A stretch of DNA of 20,215 nucleotides, taken from positions 1-20,215 of IMG/VR virus record IMGVR_UViG_3300030329_004193. The stretch is one strand, 5' to 3'. The translations under genes were made by a program, and so were the position numbers. Position 1 is the first letter of the stretch. Each line of letters opens with the position of its first letter. The stretch comes from a virus. The notes below the pieces were generated by a model that searched no databases, was not told where the DNA came from, and saw only the letters and a list, made by a program, of their open reading frames with translations. Shown here piece by piece: positions 5,734 to 12,100 of the stretch.

Positions 5734-6195
5734 ATGGGAACAAGAAGCTTAACTTATATACAAGAATCATATGAAACTGCTATTGCAGATGAAGATAATA
5801 ACAATAAAGTGCATAAACACACGCATAATATACTTTGTATTTATCGTCAATATGATGGATATATGAGTGGACACGGCTGGGATCTTGCAAAATTTCTGCA
5901 AGAATTCATTATTGTTAATGGAATGAGTATAGGCGACCCAAGACGTACTGCAAACGGAATGGGGTGTTTAGCAGCACAAATAGTTGGGCACTTTAAAGAA
6001 GGGCCAGGCAATATATACATATATCATCCAGATGCTAGAGATTGTGGAGAAGAGTTTACTTATACTATCTATACAAAAGGTAAAGGAAGTATATATATTC
6101 GCGCTTATGATGTATGGTCAGAAAAAGTTATATTTGACGGCACTCCAGAAGATATGCTAGCAGAAATAAGTATGGAAAAACAAGCTATTGACTAA
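5734..6195 (+). CDS. Conserved phage protein starting MGTRSLT, 153 aa
   Basis: The sequence has MGTRSLTYIQES (1-12), a core beta strand ILCIYRQYDGY (33-43), ANGMGCLAAQ (73-82) and NIYIYHPDARDCGEEFTYTI. The order MGTRSLT ... YRQYDGY-SGHG ... NGMGCLAAQ is a conserved pattern of phage and plasmid proteins. I know no confirmed activity for it. A standard leader (AACAAATAATT) precedes the start. A strong terminator follows, so this gene ends the operon. Confidence 0.75.
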   Translation: MGTRSLTYIQESYETAIADEDNNNKVHKHTHNILCIYRQYDGYMSGHGWDLAKFLQEFIIVNGMSIGDPRRTANGMGCLAAQIVGHFKEGPGNIYIYHPDARDCGEEFTYTIYTKGKGSIYIRAYDVWSEKVIFDGTPEDMLAEISMEKQAID

Positions 6196-6207
6196 ACATA
6201 GAAACGA

Positions 6208-6227
6208 GGGGGCTATGCCCCCTTTTT
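6208..6227 (+). terminator. Intrinsic terminator
   Basis: GGGGGC (6208-6213), loop TAT, GCCCCC (6217-6222), then TTTTT. It closes the region 3 operon and runs into a partial copy of the early leader repeat. Confidence 0.95.
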
Positions 6228-6258
6228 CTACTTAATAATAACAAAAAAAATAATTATG
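6223..6258 (+). repeat. Partial early leader repeat, copy 5
   Basis: TTCTACTTAATAATAA follows the terminator T tract and matches TTCAACTTAATTATA of copy 3 at most positions. It then switches to the general leader AAAAAAATAATTATG. It again occupies the place between a terminator and a short gene. Confidence 0.4.
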
Positions 6259-6420
6259 AAATTAATAGTATTAGATTTTAGGAAAAATATAACTTATGTT
6301 TATACAAAATTAAATATAAAGTCAGATGATAGTGAAACAGAGCAAATATTATATGACTTAGGACATGACGCAACTAATTGTCAATGGATGATTACTAAAA
6401 ATGAAGTAATAATAAAATGA
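6256..6420 (+). CDS. Small hypothetical protein, 54 aa
   Basis: Starts MKLIVLDFRKNITYVYTKLN and ends ITKNEVIIK. A beta-alpha-beta-like pattern is seen: KLIVLDF and TYVYTKLN strands, an acidic helix SETEQILYDLG, then CQWMITKNEVIIK. It could be a tiny adaptor fold. Its stop overlaps the next start (ATGA), so the two genes are coupled. No family is recognised. Confidence 0.6.
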   Translation: MKLIVLDFRKNITYVYTKLNIKSDDSETEQILYDLGHDATNCQWMITKNEVIIK

Positions 6421-6602
6421 CCTATAAAGACTGGTTAGAGGGAATAAGACAAGGATATGAAGATCCTTGTGAATATCAATATAAAGAAAGATATTGTGAA
6501 GAGTGTGATATTGAAGAATCAAGAACATATTTTATAGATGATACTTGTATATGTGAAGACTGCTATAAAACAGAAAATTATGATTCTAAATGCAAAGATT
6601 AG
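6417..6602 (+). CDS. Small Cys-rich, zinc-binding-type protein, 61 aa
   Basis: Starts MTYKDWLEGIRQGYEDPCEY. Cysteines at 27, 30, 44, 46 and 49 (YCEEC ... CICEDC), plus C18 and C59, could coordinate zinc. The chain is very acidic. The arrangement resembles small zinc-ribbon proteins of phages, but no named family is recognised. It is the last gene before the DnaB promoter box. Confidence 0.65.
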   Translation: MTYKDWLEGIRQGYEDPCEYQYKERYCEECDIEESRTYFIDDTCICEDCYKTENYDSKCKD

Positions 6603-6605
6603 TTA

Positions 6606-6613
6606 TATATTTG
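6606..6613 (+). promoter_or_regulatory. Bacteroidetes-type -7 box before dnaB
   Basis: TATATTTG matches TANNTTTG and lies 19 bases before the helicase ATG. No convincing -33 TTTG is seen. Chance matches to this box are common in such AT-rich DNA, so the position is the main support. Confidence 0.45.
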
Positions 6614-6632
6614 TTAGCTTAAATAAAAATTT

Positions 6633-7922
6633 ATGGATAATCACGAAATAGAACAAACATTACTGGGAAAACTTATAGTTGAACCAGAATTATTAGACAA
6701 ATATTCTGAGTTACTTCATGAAAATTTATTTGAATATGATTTTAATAAATCTACATATCACGCTATAATAAGTTTAAAGAACAAAAACAGAACTATAGAC
6801 CTGCTGAGTGTGTCTAAGCTCATAAAAGGTGATGATGTCGTATTAAATCTATCTTATATGACTGAAAAGGCTTTTGATTTTATGAAGGCAATTACATGTA
6901 TAGGCGTATTAACAGAAGAATTTCAGAAAAGAACATTGTCTGGAATAGTCCATGATGTTCATAATCAATTAAGTAACAGAGACGAGCTAGAGTTAATAAT
7001 AGGAAAATTAACTACAGAAATGTCTAAATTACACATTGGAAAGCCAGAAAAATTAGGAGATATTGGCTCTCAGATTAAAAACTTTCTTAACGATATAGAA
7101 AAAAGAATGAATACCGATGGATTATTAGGTATAGCTTCTGGCTTTCAAGATATAGATAAGTTTACAGGCGGATGGCAAGAAACAGACCTTATCATAGTAG
7201 GAGGGGCATCATCTATGGGTAAGACGAGCTTTGCGCTTGCTCTTGCCTATAATGCTGCCAAATATACACAAACCCCTACAGTTATATTTTCTTACGAAAT
7301 GAGCGCCTTACAGCTGCTTAGAAGGCTTGCCTCTATGGAGTCCGAAATAAGTAATAGATATATCACTAATGGCACCTTAAATAATGAAGAATTGATTAAA
7401 ATACATGAAGCTATAGGAGATATAGAAAAAATACCATTACATATAGATGAAGGCAATATAACTTCTTTAGGATACTTAGTACATAGAATCAAAGAATATG
7501 TAAAAAATAAAGGAGTTAAGTTAGTAATGATAGACTATTTACAATTAGTTAGTTCTAAAAACAAATCTGGAAGCCGTGAACAAGAAGTTAGCAAAGTGGC
7601 TAGAACACTAAAAAATCTAGCTAAAGAGCTGAATATCACAGTTATAGCATTAAGTCAGCTTAATAGAGGCGTGGGAATGCGTAATAATAGTAAACCAACA
7701 TTATCAGATCTTAGAGAATCGGGAGAGATAGAACAAGCAGCAGATGTCGTAATGCTTATATATCGCCCTGAATATTATGGGATAGAATATAATGATGATG
7801 GAAAAGAAAGTAAAGGTACAGCCAATATTATATTTGCTAAAGGCAGAAACATAGGTGTTGGCGAAGTTACTTTGAGCTTTAAAAGTGAAATAACAAAATT
7901 TATAAATTATGAAAAAGTTTAA
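6633..7922 (+). CDS. dnaB: Replicative DNA helicase, DnaB family
   Basis: A 429-residue protein with both DnaB domains. The N-terminal domain starts EIEQTLLGKLIVEPELLDKY. The RecA-like motor has a Walker A GGASSMGKT (190-198), the catalytic Glu of YEMS (221-224), Walker B LVMIDYLQ (297-304), SQLNRG (341-346), and LRESGEIEQAADVVM plus AKGRN near the end. A hexameric ring would unwind the phage replication fork from 5' to 3'. It is slightly shorter than cellular DnaB. No separate primase or loader is seen in the window. The TATATTTG box upstream suggests this gene starts the replication operon. Confidence 0.97.
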   Translation: MDNHEIEQTLLGKLIVEPELLDKYSELLHENLFEYDFNKSTYHAIISLKNKNRTIDLLSVSKLIKGDDVVLNLSYMTEKAFDFMKAITCIGVLTEEFQKRTLSGIVHDVHNQLSNRDELELIIGKLTTEMSKLHIGKPEKLGDIGSQIKNFLNDIEKRMNTDGLLGIASGFQDIDKFTGGWQETDLIIVGGASSMGKTSFALALAYNAAKYTQTPTVIFSYEMSALQLLRRLASMESEISNRYITNGTLNNEELIKIHEAIGDIEKIPLHIDEGNITSLGYLVHRIKEYVKNKGVKLVMIDYLQLVSSKNKSGSREQEVSKVARTLKNLAKELNITVIALSQLNRGVGMRNNSKPTLSDLRESGEIEQAADVVMLIYRPEYYGIEYNDDGKESKGTANIIFAKGRNIGVGEVTLSFKSEITKFINYEKV

Positions 7923-8070
7923 AGTAATTGGCAGATATCCTATATTATCTATTGCTGTAATTGCTACTGCAATTTTTATTGTTGGGCCAATCATATTTGC
8001 TTTAATTATTGCTGGAATTATTGTACTCCCAATGTATTTAGCTGATCAAATACTTGGAAATAAGGATTAA
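7909..8070 (+). CDS. Small membrane protein, 53 aa
   Basis: Starts MKKFKVIGRYPILSIAVIAT and ends DQILGNKD. A basic N-terminus is followed by a hydrophobic stretch of about 33 residues containing one Pro-Gly break (IVGPII), so two spans or one long span. The start lies within the last codons of dnaB and the stop precedes the HU-like promoter. It could be a holin-like or membrane-anchoring peptide. No signature decides this. Confidence 0.6.
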   Translation: MKKFKVIGRYPILSIAVIATAIFIVGPIIFALIIAGIIVLPMYLADQILGNKD

Positions 8071-8083
8071 AATTGTATATTTG
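8054..8083 (+). promoter_or_regulatory. Bacteroidetes-type promoter with -33 and -7 boxes
   Basis: TTG at 8054-8056 and TATATTTG at 8076-8083 are separated by 19 bases, matching the TTTG-N19-TANNTTTG type. The ATG of the HU-like gene is only 7 bases beyond the -7 box, so the message would have almost no leader. Confidence 0.55.
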
Positions 8084-8090
8084 CCTATGT

Positions 8091-8330
8091 ATGGACAAGA
8101 AAAAGAAAGGCAAATCAACAGTAAAATCTATAGTAAACGAAATAGCTTACGACTTAGGAATTAACAAAAGACTTGTTAGACAGGTGCTGCTTCTTACATT
8201 TAAAGAGTTGGCAATTGCTTTAATATTAAAAGGCAAACCAGTGATGATAAGAAGATTTGTTAAATTAGTTGTAGCTGCTTCTGCACTAAGAAAAATGAAA
8301 AAATCAAAACAAAAAGAAATTTCAAAATGA
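8091..8330 (+). CDS. Short HU/IHF-like DNA-binding protein, 79 aa
   Basis: I start at ATG 8091 (MDKKKKGKSTVKSIVNEIAY); an in-frame TTG at 8073 would lie across the promoter box. Residues 11-60 follow the HU pattern: a helix (VKSIVNEIAYDLG), a helix (NKRLVRQVLLLTFKELAIAL), then GKPVMIRRFVKLVV for the first beta strands. The DNA-gripping arm with its R-N-P motif is missing, replaced by a short Lys-rich tail. It could bind DNA as a dimer through the body, or partner host HU. The stop overlaps the Rad52-like start. Confidence 0.65.
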   Translation: MDKKKKGKSTVKSIVNEIAYDLGINKRLVRQVLLLTFKELAIALILKGKPVMIRRFVKLVVAASALRKMKKSKQKEISK

Positions 8331-8797
8331 ATTTAAAAGATTTAAAGAAAGAATTACCATATAAATGGCGTGTACAGTCCACTAAATATGGAAAAACAAC
8401 CTGTGTAGCCTATATAGACGCTAGAGATTGTCAGGACTTATTAGATGAGGTAGTAGGTCCTGAAAACTGGCAAAGCATATTTTATGAAGAAAACGGACTA
8501 TTGTTTTGCAAAGTAGGTATTTGCTGTCACGAATCAACATCAGTATGGGTATGGAAATCAGACACAGGATCAGAATCTAATGTAGAAAAAGATAAAGGCC
8601 ATGTATCAGATGCTTTTAAAAGAGCGTGTGTATCGTGGGGTATAGGTAGATTCTTATATAGACTGCCAATACAAACTTTACAAACAAAACAATATAAAGG
8701 TAAAGATTATCCTTATGCTCCTGAGAAAGACAAAATTATCTTTGATGGAGACACATTAACTAAGTATATTAATTGGAAAATCAAAAACAATAAATAA
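8327..8797 (+). CDS. Rad52-family single-strand annealing protein
   Basis: The 156-residue protein matches the annealing core of Rad52/Rad22: KWRVQSTKYGKTTCVAYIDA, DLLDEVVGPENWQ (37-49), and the signature KDKGHVSDAFKRACVSWGIG with FLYRLP after it (89-114). It would bind and anneal single strands during phage recombination and end repair. The neighbours fit: a likely SSB, a RusA resolvase and an exonuclease downstream. The C-terminal protein-interaction half of eukaryotic Rad52 is absent, as in other phage members. The start overlaps the HU-like stop (ATGA). Confidence 0.93.
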   Translation: MNLKDLKKELPYKWRVQSTKYGKTTCVAYIDARDCQDLLDEVVGPENWQSIFYEENGLLFCKVGICCHESTSVWVWKSDTGSESNVEKDKGHVSDAFKRACVSWGIGRFLYRLPIQTLQTKQYKGKDYPYAPEKDKIIFDGDTLTKYINWKIKNNK

Positions 8798-8967
8798 TGG
8801 AAAATTATAATACAGTAGAAATACATCAAAACAAATCTGACGAAGAAATTATAGAATCTTTAAAAAGAAATAATCAGTCAGTAAGAGAAGAAAATGTTAA
8901 TTTAAAACTTCAAATAATTGAAGCAAAAGAAAAGTTACAAAAAATATTACAAATTATAAATAAATAA
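8797..8967 (+). CDS. Small coiled-coil protein, 56 aa
   Basis: Starts MENYNTVEIHQNKSDEEIIE. Residues 18-55 form a clear heptad-like helix (SLKRNNQSVREENVNLKLQI and onward), predicting a parallel coiled-coil dimer. The ATG shares the final A of the Rad52-like stop codon (TAATG), and the SSB-like gene follows 2 bases later. Position between an annealing protein and an SSB suggests an accessory to recombination; this is inference. Confidence 0.65.
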   Translation: MENYNTVEIHQNKSDEEIIESLKRNNQSVREENVNLKLQIIEAKEKLQKILQIINK

Positions 8968-8969
8968 AT

Positions 8970-9545
8970 ATGGCATTACCATTTAATTTAAACACAACAA
9001 CATCAAAAAGAGCTGTAGGAGAAAAAGTAGAATATATTACTCCTGGAGCGCATGAGTGTAGAATAACAGGATTAACTACATCAGAACAATTAGAGGACTA
9101 CAAGGGCTCTCCATTTATACAATACGCTGTAACAAGCAATGGTAAAGTAGGAAGATGTAGGTTTTGGGCAGTTAAAGAAACAGACAAAGACTCTACAAGA
9201 GAATGGAAAACTAAACAAATTAAAGACTTTCTTGTTAATGCAGGAGTAAGAGACTTTAGTGACGATAGTAAAGCTATGAACGATGCTATTGGAAATTCAT
9301 TAATGGTTACATTTATATCAGAAGAGTATATTGGTATAAATAAAGATAATGAAGAGCCAGTTATTAGAACAGCAACTAAATACAGATGGTCAGCAAAGTC
9401 AGGAGGAAAGTGTACATATAATCATGATATGAACCAAACCTTAAATGATGAGCAAATGGCTGAGTTTAGTAAAAAACATTCTGAATGGTCTAAAGCCAAT
9501 AGTTCTATGGCTGCAAACTCTAATGATGAAGACATGCCGTTCTAA
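8970..9545 (+). CDS. Probable phage single-stranded-DNA-binding protein
   Basis: 191 residues, starting MALPFNLNTTTSKRAVGEKV. A beta-rich body (HECRITGLTTSEQLEDYKGS, FIQYAVTSNGKVGRCRFWAV, NSLMVTFISEEYIGI) is followed by a Ser/Asn-rich linker and the acidic tip SNDEDMPF. A globular beta domain, flexible linker and DxPF tip match SSB architecture, and the gene lies between Rad52-like and RusA-like genes. It would coat single strands and recruit partners through the tip. I see no sequence match to canonical bacterial SSB, so the call rests on layout, tail and context. Confidence 0.7.
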   Translation: MALPFNLNTTTSKRAVGEKVEYITPGAHECRITGLTTSEQLEDYKGSPFIQYAVTSNGKVGRCRFWAVKETDKDSTREWKTKQIKDFLVNAGVRDFSDDSKAMNDAIGNSLMVTFISEEYIGINKDNEEPVIRTATKYRWSAKSGGKCTYNHDMNQTLNDEQMAEFSKKHSEWSKANSSMAANSNDEDMPF

Positions 9546-9556
9546 AGATATATAAA

Positions 9557-9640
9557 TGAGAGAGATAACAAATCCCTAGGATGGAGCAGTACCTATACGA
9601 GGTATCTGAAAATTCCAAAGGGTGCAACTCTCACATTTTT
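9557..9640 (+). ncRNA. Structured RNA element after the SSB-like gene
   Basis: TGAGAG (9557-9562) pairs with CTCTCA (9628-9633). Inside, CCCT (9574-9577) pairs with AGGG (9619-9622), GGA (9579-9581) with TCC (9614-9616), and CAGTACC (9587-9593) pairs with GGTATCTG (9601-9608) leaving a single bulged T around loop TATACGA. A five-T run follows the outer stem. Nested stems this consistent suggest a real structure: an elaborate terminator or a cis-regulatory RNA of the next gene. I recognise no known riboswitch or ribozyme. Confidence 0.55.
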
Positions 9641-9642
9641 AT

Positions 9643-9650
9643 TATCTTTG
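9643..9650 (+). promoter_or_regulatory. -7 box directly before the RusA-like gene
   Basis: TATCTTTG lies 4 bases before the chosen ATG and within the 17-mer TTTTATTATCTTTGCAA (9637-9653), identical to the small-RNA promoter region at 1764-1780. Transcription would begin at or near the start codon. Confidence 0.55.
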
Positions 9651-9654
9651 CAAG

Positions 9655-10020
9655 ATGGACGAAATTTTCATAGCAGGAAATGTCCCATCTAGTAAGAACG
9701 GAAAACGATGGACAGGTAAGTATTTAATTCATTCTAAAACAGTTATGAATTATATAAAACAAACAAAACAAGACTGGATTGAAAACAAAGAAAAGTTTAA
9801 AGAATTGATCAAAGACAAAGAAATGCCATACAAAATAGAGTTCACATTTATAAGAAATAGTAGAAGAAAGTTTGATTACATAAATCCTTGTCAAACAGCC
9901 CAAGACTTAATGGTTACATACGATTATATAGAAGATGATAACTGTAATTGTATGATACCTAGCTTTGGAGAATATCAATATGATAAAGAAAATTCAGGAG
10001 TAAAAATCAAAGTATTATGA
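9655..10020 (+). CDS. rusA: RusA-type Holliday junction resolvase, 121 aa
   Basis: The start at 9655 (MDEIFIAGNVPSSKNGKRWT) is preferred; an in-frame GTG at 9622 would run through the structured RNA and the promoter box. The RusA signature is present: PSSKNGKRW near the N-terminus, then RRKFDYINPCQTAQDLMV (71-87) and YDYIEDDN (89-96), providing D74, D84, D94 and D95 for the metal-binding active site. The dimeric enzyme cuts four-way junctions left by recombination and clears branched DNA before packaging. It overlaps the next start (ATGA). Confidence 0.9.
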   Translation: MDEIFIAGNVPSSKNGKRWTGKYLIHSKTVMNYIKQTKQDWIENKEKFKELIKDKEMPYKIEFTFIRNSRRKFDYINPCQTAQDLMVTYDYIEDDNCNCMIPSFGEYQYDKENSGVKIKVL

Positions 10021-10460
10021 CAGAAAACGAATCTTTAAAAGATTATTTTACAGAATATTGTGAAAAAGTAGAAATAACACTAGATCAGTTATATTCAAAA
10101 TCTAGAAAAAGAGACTTAGTAGAAAAAAGAATGGTTCTAATGTACACCTTAAGAAAATCAGTGGGAATGACATTAAATAAAATTGCTGAAGCTCTGGATA
10201 AAAATCATGCAACTATAATACATGCTGTAAAAAGCATAGAAGACTTTATAGTAGTATATCCACATATTCAAAGATATTATGATTTAGCTGACGAATGTCT
10301 AACTAATCATAAAGAAAATTTAGTAGAATATTATAGACACCCAATCTTTACAGAAGTAGAGAGAAATAGGGCTTTAGTAGACATACTAATAGACAGTAAC
10401 GACAAATTAAAATCAAAAATTAAAAAACTAAAAAAAGAATTAAATGGCGTTAAAGAATAA
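10017..10460 (+). CDS. DnaA domain IV-like DNA-binding protein, 147 aa
   Basis: Residues 35-75 correspond to the C-terminal DNA-binding domain of the initiator DnaA: VEKRMVLMYTLRKSVGMTLN, then KIAEALDKNHATIIHAVKSI, where NHATIIHAVKSIE matches the DnaA signature D-HSTV-HA---I-. The AAA+ ATPase domain is absent. The C-terminal half is a Lys-rich helix (KLKSKIKKLKKELNG). It may recognise DnaA boxes at a phage or host origin, or act as a repressor of host initiation. The second half could form a coiled coil. It is coupled to RusA by ATGA. Confidence 0.85.
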   Translation: MTENESLKDYFTEYCEKVEITLDQLYSKSRKRDLVEKRMVLMYTLRKSVGMTLNKIAEALDKNHATIIHAVKSIEDFIVVYPHIQRYYDLADECLTNHKENLVEYYRHPIFTEVERNRALVDILIDSNDKLKSKIKKLKKELNGVKE

Positions 10461-10479
10461 AAAAGAAAAGATTAAAATT

Positions 10480-10797
10480 ATGGGCAAAAAATATAAGGTT
10501 GAAAAACCTATATCAGACACAATGAAAGCTATGTCAGAAGCCTTAAGATCTCATGAGGTTGCTTTATTAACTTGGGTGCATAAAGATTATGTTGGCAATA
10601 AAAGATTTACTAAAGAGGACGTTAAAGGATTTAGAGACAGCCTAAATGAATATTGCCTACAAATTCCAGAAGCAGAAAATATTCTTAAAAGAATGGATGA
10701 GTTAGATAGACAATTAGAGGAAGATATCAAAAACAAGTCAAAACAAGAGAAGGAAGGTCAAAACAAACAAGAGAAAGATTCGGGAGCGAAAGAATAA
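10480..10797 (+). CDS. Charged hypothetical protein, 105 aa
   Basis: I prefer ATG 10480 (MGKKYKVEKPISDTMKAMSE), which has the local leader AAAATTATG. An in-frame ATG at 10444 would overlap the DnaA-like gene and add 12 Lys-rich residues. The chain is helical, with a highly charged tail (EEDIKNKSKQEKEGQNKQEK) predicted to be disordered. It is the last gene of this transcript, before two UUCG hairpins. No family is recognised. Confidence 0.65.
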   Translation: MGKKYKVEKPISDTMKAMSEALRSHEVALLTWVHKDYVGNKRFTKEDVKGFRDSLNEYCLQIPEAENILKRMDELDRQLEEDIKNKSKQEKEGQNKQEKDSGAKE

Positions 10798-10824
10798 TTT
10801 ACTACTTTTGTAGAACTTTCTTGT

Positions 10825-10848
10825 CCATGTTCGCATGGTTTTTGTTTT
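10825..10848 (+). terminator. Intrinsic terminator with UUCG loop
   Basis: CCATG (10825-10829), loop TTCG, CATGG (10834-10838), then TTTTTGTTTT. The UUCG tetraloop gives unusual stability to a five-pair stem. Confidence 0.85.
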
Positions 10849-10861
10849 GATTGCATTGGGG

Positions 10862-10877
10862 CCCTCCTTCGGGAGGG
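10862..10877 (+). other. Second UUCG hairpin in the leader of the exonuclease gene
   Basis: CCCTCC (10862-10867), TTCG, GGAGGG (10872-10877) is a perfect six-pair, GC-rich hairpin without a following T run. It lies 25 bases before the ATG at 10902, so it is more likely a 5' leader structure, an RNA-stabilising cap or an operator-like site than a terminator. Confidence 0.6.
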
Positions 10878-10901
10878 TCTTAATGTGTTTAAATAAAACA
10901 A

Positions 10902-11711
10902 ATGAAATTAATTAAAGATCATAATTTAACGCATCACAACTACTATACAGATACAGAATATATCTCTAATAGTATGTTGAATAATCTTACTGGTAAGTCG
11001 CCAGAATATTTTAAATACATGTTAGACAATCCTCAACCAAGTACTCCAGCTATGAAATTTGGATCGGCACTACATATGAATGTATTACAGCCTGAAGAAT
11101 TTAATAATTATTATGCTATAACCCCTAAGTTTGATAAAAGAACTAAACAGGGAAAGGCAGACTATGAGGAATTTACAAACAATAACATGTTTAAAACTAT
11201 TATATCAGAACAAGATAATGAGCTTATACAAAGAATGACAGATAGGCTATTCAAAGATTATGAAGCTCATCGGCTATTACTTAATGGCATTAAAGAGCAT
11301 ATTATAGCTTGGGAAAATGAAGAGTATGATGTTAAATGTAGAGGTATGCTTGATGTTTACAGAGAAGACGTTGGTATTATAGTTGATCTTAAAACAACTC
11401 AGGACAGCTCTTATTATGGATTTGCAAACTCTGTAAAGAAATTTAAATACTATAAGCAGGCTGCTTTTTATTTAGATGCCGTAAGGGCTGACGAATTCTA
11501 TATTGTAGCTGTAGAAAAAAGCGCTCCATTTAATATAAATATTATACAGATAGGGGATGACTTATTAGACAGAGGAAGAGAGCTGTATAATAGAGATTTA
11601 GAAATATACAAATATTGTCTTGATAATGATTATTGGCCATCCCAAGGATTTGACTATCTTGATAAGAAATCAGAACGAACTATACATATAATGAACGAAG
11701 ATATATTATGA
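10902..11711 (+). CDS. RecE-like PD-(D/E)XK exonuclease, 269 aa
   Basis: The N-terminus contains YISNSMLNNLTGKSPEYFKY, and FGSALHM (53-59) is a hallmark of the DUF3799/RecE-type nuclease family. The active-site core follows: CRGMLDVYREDVGIIVDLKT (146-165) supplies D151, D162 and K164. YYKQAAFYLDA (183-193) is the conserved Q--Y helix. It would resect double-strand ends to give 3' single strands for the Rad52-family annealer. Length and motifs agree with the phage family. The stop overlaps the next start by four bases. Confidence 0.92.
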   Translation: MKLIKDHNLTHHNYYTDTEYISNSMLNNLTGKSPEYFKYMLDNPQPSTPAMKFGSALHMNVLQPEEFNNYYAITPKFDKRTKQGKADYEEFTNNNMFKTIISEQDNELIQRMTDRLFKDYEAHRLLLNGIKEHIIAWENEEYDVKCRGMLDVYREDVGIIVDLKTTQDSSYYGFANSVKKFKYYKQAAFYLDAVRADEFYIVAVEKSAPFNINIIQIGDDLLDRGRELYNRDLEIYKYCLDNDYWPSQGFDYLDKKSERTIHIMNEDIL

Positions 11712-12100
11712 AAAATTCAGTAATATTTGAAGGAGGTATTGATAAAGTTAGTACCTTAGCAGACGGGAGCCTACGTATTTATGTAGGTACTCCTGAGCTA
11801 GCACACGAAACTATGGTTAATCTATTTGGATTAATTAAAAAGCCTGGCTATGTATTAATATCAGCTAACTATATTAATCAAGACCAGATAGATGCAGTAG
11901 AAAAAGCATCAGTTAATACAGAGTTTAGCGAGAAAACTCCTAGTCAAAGAATGAGAGGAGTGCTTTATAAGCTATGGGAGAAAACACAGCCCAAAACCTT
12001 AAATGGCGATACAGGTGAAATGGAATATGTAGATTTTGATTTATTCTACAAAAGACAAATGAATAAAATAATTGATCACTTTAAAACTAAATTAGACTAA
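11708..12100 (+). CDS. Conserved phage protein linked to the exonuclease, 130 aa
   Basis: Starts MKNSVIFEGGIDKVSTLADG, with a beta-rich N-terminal half (LRIYVGTPELAHETMVNLFG). A signature segment follows, KTPSQRMRGVLYKLWEK (about 76-92), and the C-terminal helix is FYKRQMNKIIDHFKTKLD. The SQR-R-VLY-LW ... Y---M--II-H-K--LD pattern is common in uncharacterised phage proteins encoded beside recombination genes. Coupling by overlap with the exonuclease supports a joint role, but the activity is unknown. Confidence 0.72.
   Translation: MKNSVIFEGGIDKVSTLADGSLRIYVGTPELAHETMVNLFGLIKKPGYVLISANYINQDQIDAVEKASVNTEFSEKTPSQRMRGVLYKLWEKTQPKTLNGDTGEMEYVDFDLFYKRQMNKIIDHFKTKLD

Noticed and set aside
9557-9633. 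Structured element considered as a tRNA, because of a 7-base loop
   Set aside because: The loop TATACGA has A at the position that should be U33, and no T-arm motif is present.
9622-9654. GTG start for the RusA-like protein
   Set aside because: It would translate through the structured RNA and the promoter box. The family N-terminus fits the ATG at 9655.
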